Origin: CAWBRT01 sp963696525
GTDB taxonomy: Bacteria; Acidobacteriota; Terriglobia; Terriglobales; Acidobacteriaceae
DNA length: 64,000 bases
Reading direction: 5' to 3'
Assembly (NCBI GenBank): GCA_963696525.1
Contig: CAVOKO010000003.1
Coordinates: 382,685 to 446,684, forward strand
Under the pieces are notes generated by a model. It saw only the letters and a list, made by a program, of their open reading frames with translations, searched no databases and had not been told where the DNA came from. Positions 27,928 to 36,781 of this stretch are shown one piece after another; position 1 is the stretch's first letter, and every line of letters starts with the position of its first letter. Position numbers and translations under genes: made by a program.

Positions 27928-28740
27928 CTATTCTTCGGCGATCCAAGCGACAATTTCTTTGGCGATCTCGTCGGCTGGCACATCCTTCACGATGCGCGTA
28001 GTGCGCTGCTGCTTGGGCAACTCGACCTTGGCATAGCTGAGGCCGTCGCTCCCAAGCTTGGCCGGTTTGGCACGTTGCAGCGCGGGCATGACGGTGCGCA
28101 TGTTCGCCATTCCGACCTGCGGATCGTTGCGTGGCTCGCCGAGGTTGCCGGTGGCCCAGCCCAGTACGGCGGGCGTTCCGGCGCACACCGAAACCTGGTG
28201 CAGACCGCCTTCCACGCGCTCCAGCACTTCAAACGACCCGTCAGCACCGTAGCTGATCTGGTCGACGCCCTGGAACTGGTCGGTGATGCCCAGTTGTTCG
28301 CCGACAATTTCGAGCGTCGCCCCGGCGCCGCGCGAAGCCGACTCCCAGCCTCCGAACAGCAGCAGGCGCGACTTGTCGAAGCCGGGAATCGCCTGGATAG
28401 CCGCCGCCAGCAGCGATGCCACCTCGCTCGCATCGGCAAAGCCGGCGGTCGGGCCGTCGATGGCGACCAGCTCGAATGGAACCTTCTGCGCCACCGTCAT
28501 CATCACCTGCTGGAGCTTCGCCTTCGGCCCCAGGCTCACCAGGTAGACCTTGCTGCCGGGCACCTTCTTGGCCAGGTTGGCGGCCTCGTAAAGCGCGTGG
28601 CTGGCCCAGGGATCGAGCACCGCCGGCAGCATCAATTCGTTTTTGAGGGCGGGCAAACCCGCGCCGGCAATCGGTTCCAGGGTTTGCAGCGGGTCGGGTA
28701 CAATGCCGCCGCAGACGATGATTTGCAAGGGATCGCTCAT
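27928..28740 (-). CDS. fixA: FixA-like electron transfer flavoprotein beta subunit
   Basis: This 270-residue protein begins MSDPLQIIVCGGIVPDP, with the ETF-beta adenine-nucleotide domain (LDPWASHALYEAANLAKK and VYLVSLGPKAKLQQ). The start has AGGAAGG upstream. It lies directly before fixB. Bifurcating FixA/EtfB proteins bind a second FAD in place of AMP; whether this one does cannot be decided by eye. It probably transfers electrons from the acyl-CoA dehydrogenase at 33893 to the FixC-FixX quinone oxidoreductase. Confidence 0.88.
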   Translation of the reverse strand: MSDPLQIIVCGGIVPDPLQTLEPIAGAGLPALKNELMLPAVLDPWASHALYEAANLAKKVPGSKVYLVSLGPKAKLQQVMMTVAQKVPFELVAIDGPTAGFADASEVASLLAAAIQAIPGFDKSRLLLFGGWESASRGAGATLEIVGEQLGITDQFQGVDQISYGADGSFEVLERVEGGLHQVSVCAGTPAVLGWATGNLGEPRNDPQVGMANMRTVMPALQRAKPAKLGSDGLSYAKVELPKQQRTTRIVKDVPADEIAKEIVAWIAEE

Positions 28741-28858
28741 AACCTTCCTGACTGTGTTCCAGCTTGGTTCGTCCGGACCAGTTTCGCAAAACCTATATTT
28801 TAATGGAATTCCGGGATGAGAAACAGCAGGTCATCACATCGTGCGTTAACCCCGGTAA

Positions 28859-28917
28859 GACTGCCCCGTTCGAACGACCCCACCCAACGAAAACCGCGTT
28901 GGGCGGGCCACCCGCCA
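28859..28917 (+). repeat. Hairpin repeat unit (left copy bracketing the 125-aa gene)
   Basis: It starts actgcccc, contains a CCCACCCAAC/GTTGGGCGGG hairpin and ends gggccacccgcca (28905-28917). It is the same family as the repeats at 3163-3200 and 3308-3345, and is present inverted at 29338-29391. Confidence 0.7.
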
Positions 28918-28942
28918 ACTCTGGGCGCCCTGCCCGCGGAGT

Positions 28943-29320
28943 CTATTTTAGCCATTTCACAATTATGTCTATCGCTAAAGGTAGAGCGAAGACACCGAGC
29001 ACAATGGTCAGTCCGATCAGCCATTTGGTTAGTCTTTCCAGTTTGAGGCTAAGCTGAAGGGTCCCATATCCCAAGTCTGTGGATCGCGCCGTCAGTTTGG
29101 TATTCAAGATTGTAACGTGCAGATGGTGTTGGACACAGGCGAACATCATCACTTCGAGTGGGGTAATATCTTCTTTCCTGATTTGAACCGAAAGGTCCTT
29201 CAGCCGCTGCATAATAGTTCGCTGTTGTTCGTCAATCATCTTCAACAACTCCGCCGATGTTACGCGAGGGTCGTTAAGGATGTCAGTGATTGGCGGGTCT
29301 AATATACTCAGAAGTTCCAT
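28943..29320 (-). CDS. Hypothetical protein with C-terminal membrane anchor (125 aa)
   Basis: The ATG at 29320 follows AAGGAG. The first 90 residues are helical and charged (LLKMIDEQQRTIMQRLKDL, then PLEVMMFACVQHHLHV), and residues about 98-120 form one membrane helix (LIGLTIVLGVFALPLAI) ending in Lys. No family is recognised. It interrupts the fix operon between fixA and fixCX, and copies of one hairpin repeat flank it in opposite orientation. This suggests it arrived as a unit or lies in a recombination-prone gap. Confidence 0.6.
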   Translation of the reverse strand: MELLSILDPPITDILNDPRVTSAELLKMIDEQQRTIMQRLKDLSVQIRKEDITPLEVMMFACVQHHLHVTILNTKLTARSTDLGYGTLQLSLKLERLTKWLIGLTIVLGVFALPLAIDIIVKWLK

Positions 29321-29337
29321 CGCGGACTCCTTGTCGC

Positions 29338-29438
29338 TGGCGGGTGGCCCATTCAAGCGCCCCAGTTGCGCTTGAGTGGGGCAGTTTTCCAACGATGAAA
29401 CCAACTACCCCACACAAGCAACAGAAGCTTGTGTGGAG
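29338..29438 (-). repeat. Paired hairpin repeats (right copy bracketing the 125-aa gene)
   Basis: TGGCGGGTGGCCC (29338-29350) is the exact reverse complement of 28905-28917. It is followed by a perfect hairpin, CCCATTCAAGCGC/GCGCTTGAGTGGG (29348-29360 and 29368-29380). A second hairpin, CCACACAAGC/GCTTGTGTGG, is at 29410-29419 and 29427-29436. Confidence 0.7.
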
Positions 29439-29532
29439 CACCCGGCGCCTGCTCTTGCCGATGCTCCGCTCTAATCCGCAGGGAGATCTCCCGCGCCTTG
29501 ACACCTGAACCTCGAAACTTGAAACTGCTTTT

Positions 29533-31404
29533 CTAGTTTTCTGCGGAGTGCAATCCACCCGAGCCGGCGCGAAATTCTATATTGCTCTTTTCTCCGTTCG
29601 CGCTCTCTGAGCAGTTCCACAGGCAGGCGCCGCAGTGTATGCATTTCTCGCGGTCGAAGGCGGGAACCGCTTGCTCGCCCGCCGTGATCGCCTGTCCCGA
29701 GCACATCTCGATGCAGGTGCGGGCTCCGCAACGCTGGCACAACTGGGCGTCGATAAACACAACGTGATCGGCGTAACCGGCGGCGGCCTGCACTTTTCCA
29801 CCCACCAGCAGCGCGTCCTGATGGGTGATCAGCAGCTTGCCGTCGAAGGGAATTGCCGGCCATCCGCAGGCATCCATGAATACATCGTGAAGCGACCTGT
29901 TTTCGGCTGCGGCCTGCTGCTTCAGCTCCGCGATCCTGGCCGGGCTAAGCTTGCCGGCAAAATACTCCTCGGGAGAGCGCAGATGCTGGTGCGGCGGCTT
30001 GGGCTCGTTCGACAGCACAATTTTGCCGCCGGTCAAACCCGCGATCCCCATGCCGATCAGGCCGGAGATAAAGCCTGTCTGGAAGCCGTCGCGGGCGTGC
30101 TCGGCAACGCGTCCTTCCTTCTCGACCCAACTCTGGCGCCGCCGCCGCACGTAGTGGGCTTCAAGATTCTCCCGGCTGAACGGTTTGCGCTTCCTTCAGC
30201 AATTCGAGCACGCCCTCGGCAAGCTGCACCCCGGTCGTCCAAGCCTCATCGACGCCCGAGCCGGTGAGAACATTGGTGCTGCCGGAGCCTTCGCCGATGC
30301 GCGCATAGCCGTTGCCGGCCAGATAGGGTTCGCCGCGCTTGCCTGACTCCTGCAAGGATTTCGCGCCCCACGAACGCAGCGTCCCGCCTTCCAGATAGCG
30401 CCACAGGTACGGGTGCATCATGAAATGCTGTAGATAGCGATACGAGGTGCGCAAAGGGCTCTCGAACCACGAGGGAACGAAAATTCCAACCGACGCCACG
30501 CGCTCCGGATGAACGTAGAAGAAGCCGAAAATCTCCGGCTCCGGGAAGCCCATCGTGTGAATCACCGTTCCCGGTTCCAGCGTGACGTGCTCGGGAAGAT
30601 CGACCACCGCCTTCATGCCCACGGCCCACTCGCGCTTGTGGTGTCCCTCGGGCATGCCGAAGTGCTCGTCGAGTTGGCGGCCAACCGGTCCGACCGGGCC
30701 GTCCCCGACCACTGTGAGCGCGGCCTTGATGTCCATGCCCGCCATAAAGCCGGCGCCGGTATCAGGTTTGCCCGCTTTGTCCACGCCCTGGTCGACCATG
30801 CGCACGCCCAGGACGCGCTTCGTCCTCGATCAGGGCCTCTGAGACGGGCATGCCCGGCCAGATCTGGACGCTGCCGGAGCCCAGCATCTGGCTGCCGGCC
30901 CAGAGATTGAACTGCCCGAGTGAAAGCAGCAAGCCATCGTGTTTGTTGAGAAACGCCGGCGTGTAAGGCAGCTCGATAGCCTGGTGTTCGAGCGGCAGCG
31001 CGAAGCGCAGGGACTTCAAAATCTTGTCGACCAGCCGCAGGGTCCGCGAACGACGGCTGGCGCCAATCGGATCGAGCAGGTAAACCACCTTTTCCCGGCG
31101 GACGCGCGCGGCCATCGGAATCTCCGAGACATCTAGTTCGGGGAAGCTCTGCTGGATGCCGCGAGCCCGCGACACTACGCCCGAGACGCCAAAGCCAAGA
31201 TCGTCGGCGCGCTCGTAGCAAATCACCTGCAAGCGGCATCCCCGGCATGGTCGGGCTTTCCACAGCGGGCGTTCCGTCCGCATTCACCAAGCCCCGCGCC
31301 AGAGTGGTGAGAAATCCTCCCATGGCCGGGCCGAAGCCCACACAAGCGATGTCCACTTCGAGACTTTGCCGCTCCAGATTGACGGGTTGTTCTTCAGTGC
31401 TCAA
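29533..31404 (-). CDS. FixC-FixX fusion: ETF-quinone oxidoreductase-like flavoprotein with ferredoxin domain (frame broken)
   Basis: The N-terminal FAD-binding part begins MSTEEQPVNLERQ from a TTG at 31404 with AAGGAA upstream, followed by the Rossmann motif CVGFGPAMGG. It continues in a second frame (SFPELDVSEIPMAARVR, LLDPIGASRRSRTL) and in a third (GFFYVHPERVASVGIFVPSW, GRNGYARIGEGSGSTN-like). Shifts lie near 31250, 30815 and 30190. The last 205 residues, starting RRRQSWVEKEGRVAEHARDG, carry a ferredoxin end: CQRCGARTCIEMC and CIHCGACLWNC, giving Fe-S ligands. The architecture equals mitochondrial ETF-QO, which reduces quinone with ETF electrons at the membrane. Confidence 0.8.
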
Positions 31405-31653
31405 AAAATATTCCTTCGTCTTCCAAATGGTATGAGTGTGGTGATTCCGAAGTCCGCGCAATTCCCTTTTGAAGTTTGACGCGCAATAAACTTTTGACAG
31501 GGCATACTCATCGCGCCACTTGCACGCGTCGTCGAAGTGTCATCCGGAGCGAGCGCAGCGAGCGAAAAATCTATGTATTTAATTCATGCATAGATCGTTC
31601 GTCCCTCCATCCCAGCGACGTCAAAAGCGAACTTACGGGACGGTACACCGGCT

Positions 31654-33893
31654 TCACATCGGATAGTCGAGCGCTTCCGGAATCATGACCTTGGTCAGCG
31701 CTTCAGCCGCGCGGTCCTTCGCCAGCATCGACCCGGTCAGGCAGCCGATCGAGCCGGCTGCGCAGACGGCTGAATTCATCGAGCCCTTGGCAGCTGGCGC
31801 ACGGGCCTGCCTTCTGCGGATGCGAGCCGTCGGCGCCCACCACATCGGTCGCGACAGCGGCAATGCCGGGAATCAGAGTCTCCAAGCCATCGAGCTCTTC
31901 TGCGGTAAGCAACCCTTGTATCCCTCATCGTCCCACGCCGGATGCCGGTTGTAGCCGTTCACTAGCTCGGCGCAAATGCGGCCTGCCTCGCCGGCGGCGC
32001 GCGCCACTTGCACGTGGCACAGGTCGCTGAAGAACTGGACGCGTGCCGGCCAGGCCTTCGGCGACCACCGGATTCTCCGGACCCTTCTGCTCGAGCTCCA
32101 GCACGTCGAGCACCTGCTGGCGAGCCGCCAGCAGCCAGCAAAGCGCGTCGGCCAAGGCAAAAGTCACGCCCTGACGCGTGCCGTGGTACAGCTTGTTGCC
32201 ATCGGCGTCGCTGGCCGATTGCAGATGTTGAAGGCTCCACAGCCACAGCTGTCATCGCCGTGGCCAGTGCGCAGGCTCCGGTTCCGGGACGCATGCCGGC
32301 GATCTGGCGCATCTCCGCCATCCAATTGCGGAACTGGGCCAGGAACAACTCGTTGGTCATGGTGACCGTAAGGTTGCGCCGCTGCACCGCCTCGGGGCCT
32401 TCGTAGGTCGCTTCCAGTTGCGAGTCCATCCACTTGTGGCCAAGGAAGCCGGGCAGTCTTCGGTGATGCCGTATCCGCCCATCAAGCTGACGGCTTCGCG
32501 CATCATCACCGAGCCCTGGCCGGTATTCCAAAGCTTGGACGGCCGGGCAGAGCACGCTGGCCACCGAGTCGAGAATGGCATATTGCACCAGCGTGTTGTC
32601 GTGCAGCTCATGCCAGCCGCGGATTGTTTTTCGCCGCCTCCGGATTGCGGCACAGTTGCAGGAACTCAATCGCGTCCTTGGCAATTCCGCGGAAGAACTT
32701 CAGCTCCGACTTTGCCGCCGTTGATTCCTTTTTCGGCGAGAATCTCGGTCTTTTCTTTTTCCAGCGGGTCCAGCACGTCGAAGCAGCGCGCCGCGGCAAA
32801 TCCCAATGCTGCGGCGGATTCGCCCAGTCGCCCACACGTCGACCAGCCGGTGCAGCACGTCTTCGCGTTGCTGCAGGCCGAGTTCGTAGCGCAGCGTGCC
32901 CGGCGTAGCCTGCTCGGCTCCGCGAAAGCGCCCGCGCTGGTAGCGTATGACCGGCTCGACGGCCGAAAGCAGCTTGGCCGCGGTCATCACCGCAACCGTC
33001 ACCCGCGTGCGCTTGAATACCGCTTCAATCACCTCGCCGTGGTCGTAGTTGGGGACGATGACGCCGTCCTTGACGGTGTAGCCGCCAACGATGCGGCTGG
33101 CGGGAACGCGCAGGCTGAAGATCGGGTCGGAGGTCGACGATAGCTGGTGGACCATCTTGCGCGTCGGCGTGCCGCGGTCGAAGGTGCCCGGATCGCCTTC
33201 TTCGAGGATGACAATGCAGCTTCCCTTGATCTTTTCGTCGGCCGTTTCCACCGCCGCGGTGACGAAGTTGGCGAACCCCATGTTGGTGATGAAGCGCCCG
33301 CGCTTCTCCACCTGCAGCATCGGCTCTTCGCCCTCTTTCCACTCGGCGATCCGCACCTTGCCGTTGAGCATGCCGGTATCGACGCCGACATAAGGAATGG
33401 GCTCGGTCAGGCAGAAAGCGCCGCGCCAGGGTGTGCGGTCTTCGCCCGGCTGCGGCGGCGCGCACAGCGACATGTAGCGCTGCTTCTGCTCGGGTGTGCC
33501 GCGTTCGTGAATCGGCGACAGCGCCAGACAGCTCGCGAGCGCGCCCGTGGCGGCTCCGCCATCCACCCAGGCCAGTTCGAAAGCGGCCAGCGCCAGCGCC
33601 AGGTTCTTCGGCCCGGCGATGAATCCGCCTTCTTCCGGCTCCATGAAGGCCGCCGTAATGCCGATCTCGTCATAGGCTTTCAGCAACTCGTTTTTGCGCG
33701 CGGTCCATTCATGCGTATTGCGCTCGCCTTCGGCTACCAGGCGGGCGACCACCGTGCGCGCCACCGAGCGCGCCGATTGCACCAGCATCTGCAGGTCATA
33801 GCGGTCGGAAAAGCGCCAGAGAATCTGGCGTATATCGTCGCCGGGCAGGGTGCGCAGAGTTTCGGCTTCAGGCTTTGCGGCGGTGCTGGACAT
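31654..33893 (-). CDS. Acyl-CoA dehydrogenase family protein, long form (frame heavily broken)
   Basis: The first about 355 codons read cleanly from an ATG at 33893: an acyl-CoA dehydrogenase N-terminal helical domain, then GAFCLTEP and RFITNMGFANFV-type middle-domain strands. Beyond about 32830 the coding sequence hops among frames but stays collinear: LGFAAARCFDVLDPLEKE, then SELKFFRGIAKDAIEF, HDNTLVQYAILDSVASVL, SLMGGYGITEDCPGF, LADALCWLLAARQQVLDV and finally DRAAEALTKVMIPEALDYP. LMGGYGITED is the conserved catalytic-base region segment. At least seven single-base shifts are needed. Length about 745 residues is longer than the usual 380. It probably feeds electrons to FixAB. Confidence 0.72.
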
Positions 33894-34110
33894 ATTGGGT
33901 TTCCAGATTTCCTTTCCGGAGTCCCCGGCACGCGCTGCGTTTTGCGTGGGCTGGGGTGTTTGAGGCTATGTAATATTCTTCAAGGCCTTGTCCGGCCGGT
34001 CTGTGATTTGCGTCATAAAAACGGGTGACCGGCAAAATATTTTCGAGTTCGAACCCCTTTTTCGAACGCCCTCGAATACCTTAGTACTCTGCTCGAAAAG
34101 CGAAGCCAGC

Positions 34111-34455
34111 CTAGGATGCAAGTAGCCGCCCGGCCGTCTCGATCAACGCCGCGGGTGTCTCCGCCAGCGAGAGCGTGGCGCTGGCGAACACGTCCTTCAC
34201 CATCTCGCCTTCGCGAAAGAGCACAATCCTGATGTTCTGGTTGCGCCGTTTCGCTTCCGCTTCCATGCGCCTGCGGTCGCCCACCGGAATATCGGGCGAG
34301 AGCACCATGAGATCGATTTTTCCCGGCCCGACCGCGCCCAGAGCGGCGGAAAGCGAAGCGCACTCCCGCACCTCATAACCGGCTTCGGTCAAAGCCCGCG
34401 TGTGCGGCGATAGCAGTTCAGGGTTGTAGCTGACGATCAGAACTGTCTTACTCAT
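34111..34455 (-). CDS. Pseudo-receiver domain protein (114 aa)
   Basis: The protein starts MSKTVLIVSYNPELLSPHTRALTEAGYEV (shown in part) and follows the alternating beta-alpha pattern of CheY-type receivers. The acidic pocket is lost: the usual Asp-Asp pair after the first strand is Ser-Tyr, and the phosphoacceptor position in LMVLSPDIP is Ser. It therefore probably is not phosphorylated by the standard route and may act by protein contact. It has no output domain. It is divergent from the Crp/Fnr gene at 34989 with about 530 bases between, suggesting shared control. Confidence 0.68.
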   Translation of the reverse strand: MSKTVLIVSYNPELLSPHTRALTEAGYEVRECASLSAALGAVGPGKIDLMVLSPDIPVGDRRRMEAEAKRRNQNIRIVLFREGEMVKDVFASATLSLAETPAALIETAGRLLAS

Positions 34456-34985
34456 GGTTTCGTATCGAACACTATACATATGAATCTACACGAAATGGCG
34501 GCCTGGCCGGGGGTGCGAATGCGAGGTGAACTGCGGAAACGCCACCAAGCAGGAGCACGGAACGAGCCGGAATCTTGCCGGAATCCTGATGACCCGTCCG
34601 CCAGTGCCGCCGACTTCCCGAAGCCTTTTCGTGAAGCAGCATGCCCCGCCATCAGCGCACACCGCAATGTGATCAAGTGGTGCGATCTCCTGAAATTTCA
34701 AGGCGTTGGACAAGGCCGATGTGACGATATCACAGCGGGATGTGATGGATGTACTTGTTCTTGGTACATGGATACGCGAATTTAGCGATAAGGCGAGTCG
34801 GATCGTGTGCGCTTGATTGTGTCCTAGGATGGCACGCTCAAACGGGAGCAATCAGGCCCGTCGCAAACAACCGATCAACTTTTCGCGCGGCAGTCCGGCG
34901 CGGGGCCACCCGCAAAGTTGCGGGAGCCGATTTGGCGTTCGTCCGGGGATTGGAAATTTTCTGGACGCGGGACTATAGGGGGTGC
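34456..34985. promoter_or_regulatory. Divergent control region with Crp-like inverted repeats
   Basis: The gap between the pseudo-receiver gene and the Crp/Fnr gene contains TGTGACGATATCACA (34720-34734), an imperfect Crp-type palindrome with a 5-base instead of 6-base spacer. Overlapping it is ATCACAGCGGGATGTGAT (34729-34746), with exact 6-base arms. No gene is supported here; the upstream extension of the Crp frame to 34749 shows no homology. Confidence 0.45.
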
Positions 34986-34988
34986 GTG

Positions 34989-35709
34989 GTGCTTTCACCA
35001 TACGGGTTGGACATCATCGAGAGCTGCCTGAGCTGCAAGATGAAGACGGATCGTTTGTTCTGCGATCTGCCCGCATCGGCGCTGCAATCATTCGAAGCTA
35101 TTAAATACGCTACTGCCTATCCGAAGGGTGCCGTGCTGTTTGTCGAAGGCCAGGCGCCACGCGGTATTTTCGTTCTCTGCAAGGGACGCGTCAAGTTGTC
35201 CATTTGCTCGACCGACGGCAAGACGCTCATTCTCAAGATCGCCGAATCGGGCGAGGTGCTGGGATTGAGCGCGACCATCTCCGGGAAACCTTATGAGCTG
35301 ACGGCCGAGACCGTCGATCCTTGCCAGATCAATTTCGTCAAGCGCGAAGATTTCCTGCGCTTCCTGCGCGAACACAGCGAAGCCTGCCTGCGGGTCGCCG
35401 AACAGTTGAGCGAGAAGTACAACACCGCCTGCCGCGAGATCCGTTCGCTCGGGCTTGTCGCACTCGGCCGCCGAAAAGCTGGCCCGGCTGCTGCTGGACT
35501 GGAGCGTCCGCAACGGCGAGGCCAACAAGCAGGAGCCGCGCGTGAAGTTGGCGCTCACCCACGAGGAGATCGCGCAGATGATCGGCACCTCGCGCGAGAC
35601 CGTGACGCGGCTGTTCGCCGAATTGAAGAAGCGGCAGATCGTGCAGGCCAAAGGTTCGACGCTGGTGATCCGCAACAAGGCCGCTTTGAAATCTCTGGCC
35701 ACCGTCTGA
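34989..35709 (+). CDS. Crp/Fnr family regulator with one frameshift
   Basis: A GTG start at 34986 or 34989 follows AGGGGG. The N-terminus has the C-x2-C-x8-C cysteine group (SCLSCKMKTDRLFC), then the beta roll (YPKGAVLFVEGQAPRGIFVL). At 35454-35455 one extra T breaks the frame within GGGCTTGTCGC. Removing it joins IRSLGL to SHSAAEKLARLLLDW and then the winged helix LTHEEIAQMIGTSRETVTR. The intact product would be about 240 residues and closely resembles the regulator at 1059. It stands next to a paralogue that lacks the DNA-binding half. Confidence 0.85.
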
Positions 35710-35875
35710 GCGGCGAGGCGTTGCCATGTGGCGGGAGCGGCTTCCGGCGGTCGAACCGCGAAGCATTTCGACTTTTCTTCTTCGAGGCGCCGTTCTACCC
35801 CGGCCTTCGGCGGATGCGGGTCGCGATTTTCTCCGCTATTTATGCGGGCGATTGTGGCAGGGGTCACGATAACGG

Positions 35876-35889
35876 GTGATAGTTATCAC
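35876..35889. promoter_or_regulatory. Crp/Fnr-type palindrome GTGATAGTTATCAC
   Basis: This is a perfect GTGATA-GT-TATCAC inverted repeat that fits both GTGA-N6-TCAC (Crp) and xTGAT-N4-ATCAx (Fnr) rules. It lies 36 bases before the ATG of the truncated Crp paralogue. Two more GTGA-N6-TCAC sites follow at 36689 and 36711. Confidence 0.65.
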
Positions 35890-35925
35890 TGCGGGTCGAT
35901 TCCAACTCCTGTAAATCAGAAGCTC

Positions 35926-36423
35926 ATGGAGAGCGCAACTCAGCCGAGCTGTTATTACTGTGAATTCCGGCCCGACCGGCTTTTTTGCGACATGCCGGTC
36001 GATGCGCTGCAATTGCTGGACACCGTCAAGTCAGTGGCCATTCACCCCAAGGGCTCCGTGTTGTTTGCCGAAGGACGGCCCGCGAAAGGGATCTACGTTC
36101 TCTGTGACGGACGCGCGAAACTCTCCATCTGCTCGGAGACGGGCAAGCGCCTCATGCTGCGCATCGCCGGGCCCGGTGAGGTTCTCGGCCTTGGCGCAGC
36201 CATGTCGGGCACGCCTTACGAAATCTCGGCCGAGTTGCTGGATACCTCGCAGGTGATGTTCATCCGGCGCAAAGACCTGTTGAAGTTCCTGCGGGATCAC
36301 CGCGATCTTTGCATCCGGGTGGTGCAAATGCTAAGCCAGGATTTGCATGCGGCTTACGAGCGCGTGCGCTCGATCGGCCTCGCCAGAACGCGTCGGCCGC
36401 GCGCGGCGGCGGCAGCCGGCTAA
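35926..36423 (+). CDS. Crp/Fnr-like sensor protein without DNA-binding domain (165 aa)
   Basis: The protein begins MESATQPSCYYCEFRPDRLFC and has the same C-x2-C-x8-C group and beta roll (HPKGSVLFAEGRPAKGIYVL, GEVLGLGAAMSGTPYE) and dimer helix as its neighbours. It stops after GLARTRRPRAAAAAG, just where the winged helix-turn-helix should begin. I checked the other two frames downstream and see no HTH coding, so this is a true truncation and not a single frameshift. A sensor-only subunit could form inactive heterodimers with the full-length paralogue; that is inference. The ATG at 35926 lies 36 bases after a Crp-type palindrome. Confidence 0.78.
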   Translation: MESATQPSCYYCEFRPDRLFCDMPVDALQLLDTVKSVAIHPKGSVLFAEGRPAKGIYVLCDGRAKLSICSETGKRLMLRIAGPGEVLGLGAAMSGTPYEISAELLDTSQVMFIRRKDLLKFLRDHRDLCIRVVQMLSQDLHAAYERVRSIGLARTRRPRAAAAAG

Positions 36424-36516
36424 AGAGGCTGCCTATCGCGCAGGCTGGTTCAGACAAGATCAGCCTGAAACACGCGTTCGTGAATGAAGTCTAGCCCGCA
36501 ATAAAAATAAATAAAT

Positions 36517-36559
36517 GAAAACGATCCATTCCACGATTCGTTCGATGGACCGTTTTTTT
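36517..36559 (+). terminator. Rho-independent terminator after the truncated Crp gene
   Basis: AAAACG-A-TCCAT pairs with ATGGA-C-CGTTTT around a 14-base loop and is followed by TTTTTTT. It separates the regulator from the cytochrome operon, so the latter needs its own promoter. Confidence 0.78.
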
Positions 36560-36688
36560 ATTGCGTTTTCATGATGTTCGATTGCGGCGGAGCTTGCGTT
36601 GCCCGGCTTTTCGATCCGCTTCTCTTGCTCACGCCCATGTGATCCCCGACCAGGCAGCTATGCGCTTTCCATGGCAAACATTTTCAAG

Positions 36689-36724
36689 GTGATATGGGTC
36701 ACACCAGCAGGTGAGCACACTCAC
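36689..36724 (+). promoter_or_regulatory. Two tandem Crp/Fnr-type sites upstream of the cytochrome operon
   Basis: GTGATATGGGTCAC (36689-36702) and GTGAGCACACTCAC (36711-36724) are both GTGA-N6-TCAC, with centres 22 bases apart (two helix turns). They are 58-93 bases before the first cytochrome start, where activator sites are expected. The second has perfect 5-base arms. Confidence 0.6.
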
Positions 36725-36781
36725 TGCGGGTGCGGTCACTCGAATGCGAAAAACGAAGAGCCCCTTTATTCTTGAGGTTTT

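Noticed and set aside
26861..28740. Fix genes as part of a nitrogen-fixation island
   Set aside because: No nif genes, NifA sites or other fixation genes are visible; ETF and acyl-CoA context explains them.
35926..36423. Treating the truncated Crp paralogue as another simple frameshift
   Set aside because: All three frames downstream to 36560 were checked and none encodes a winged helix, unlike the neighbouring Crp gene, where one base restores it.
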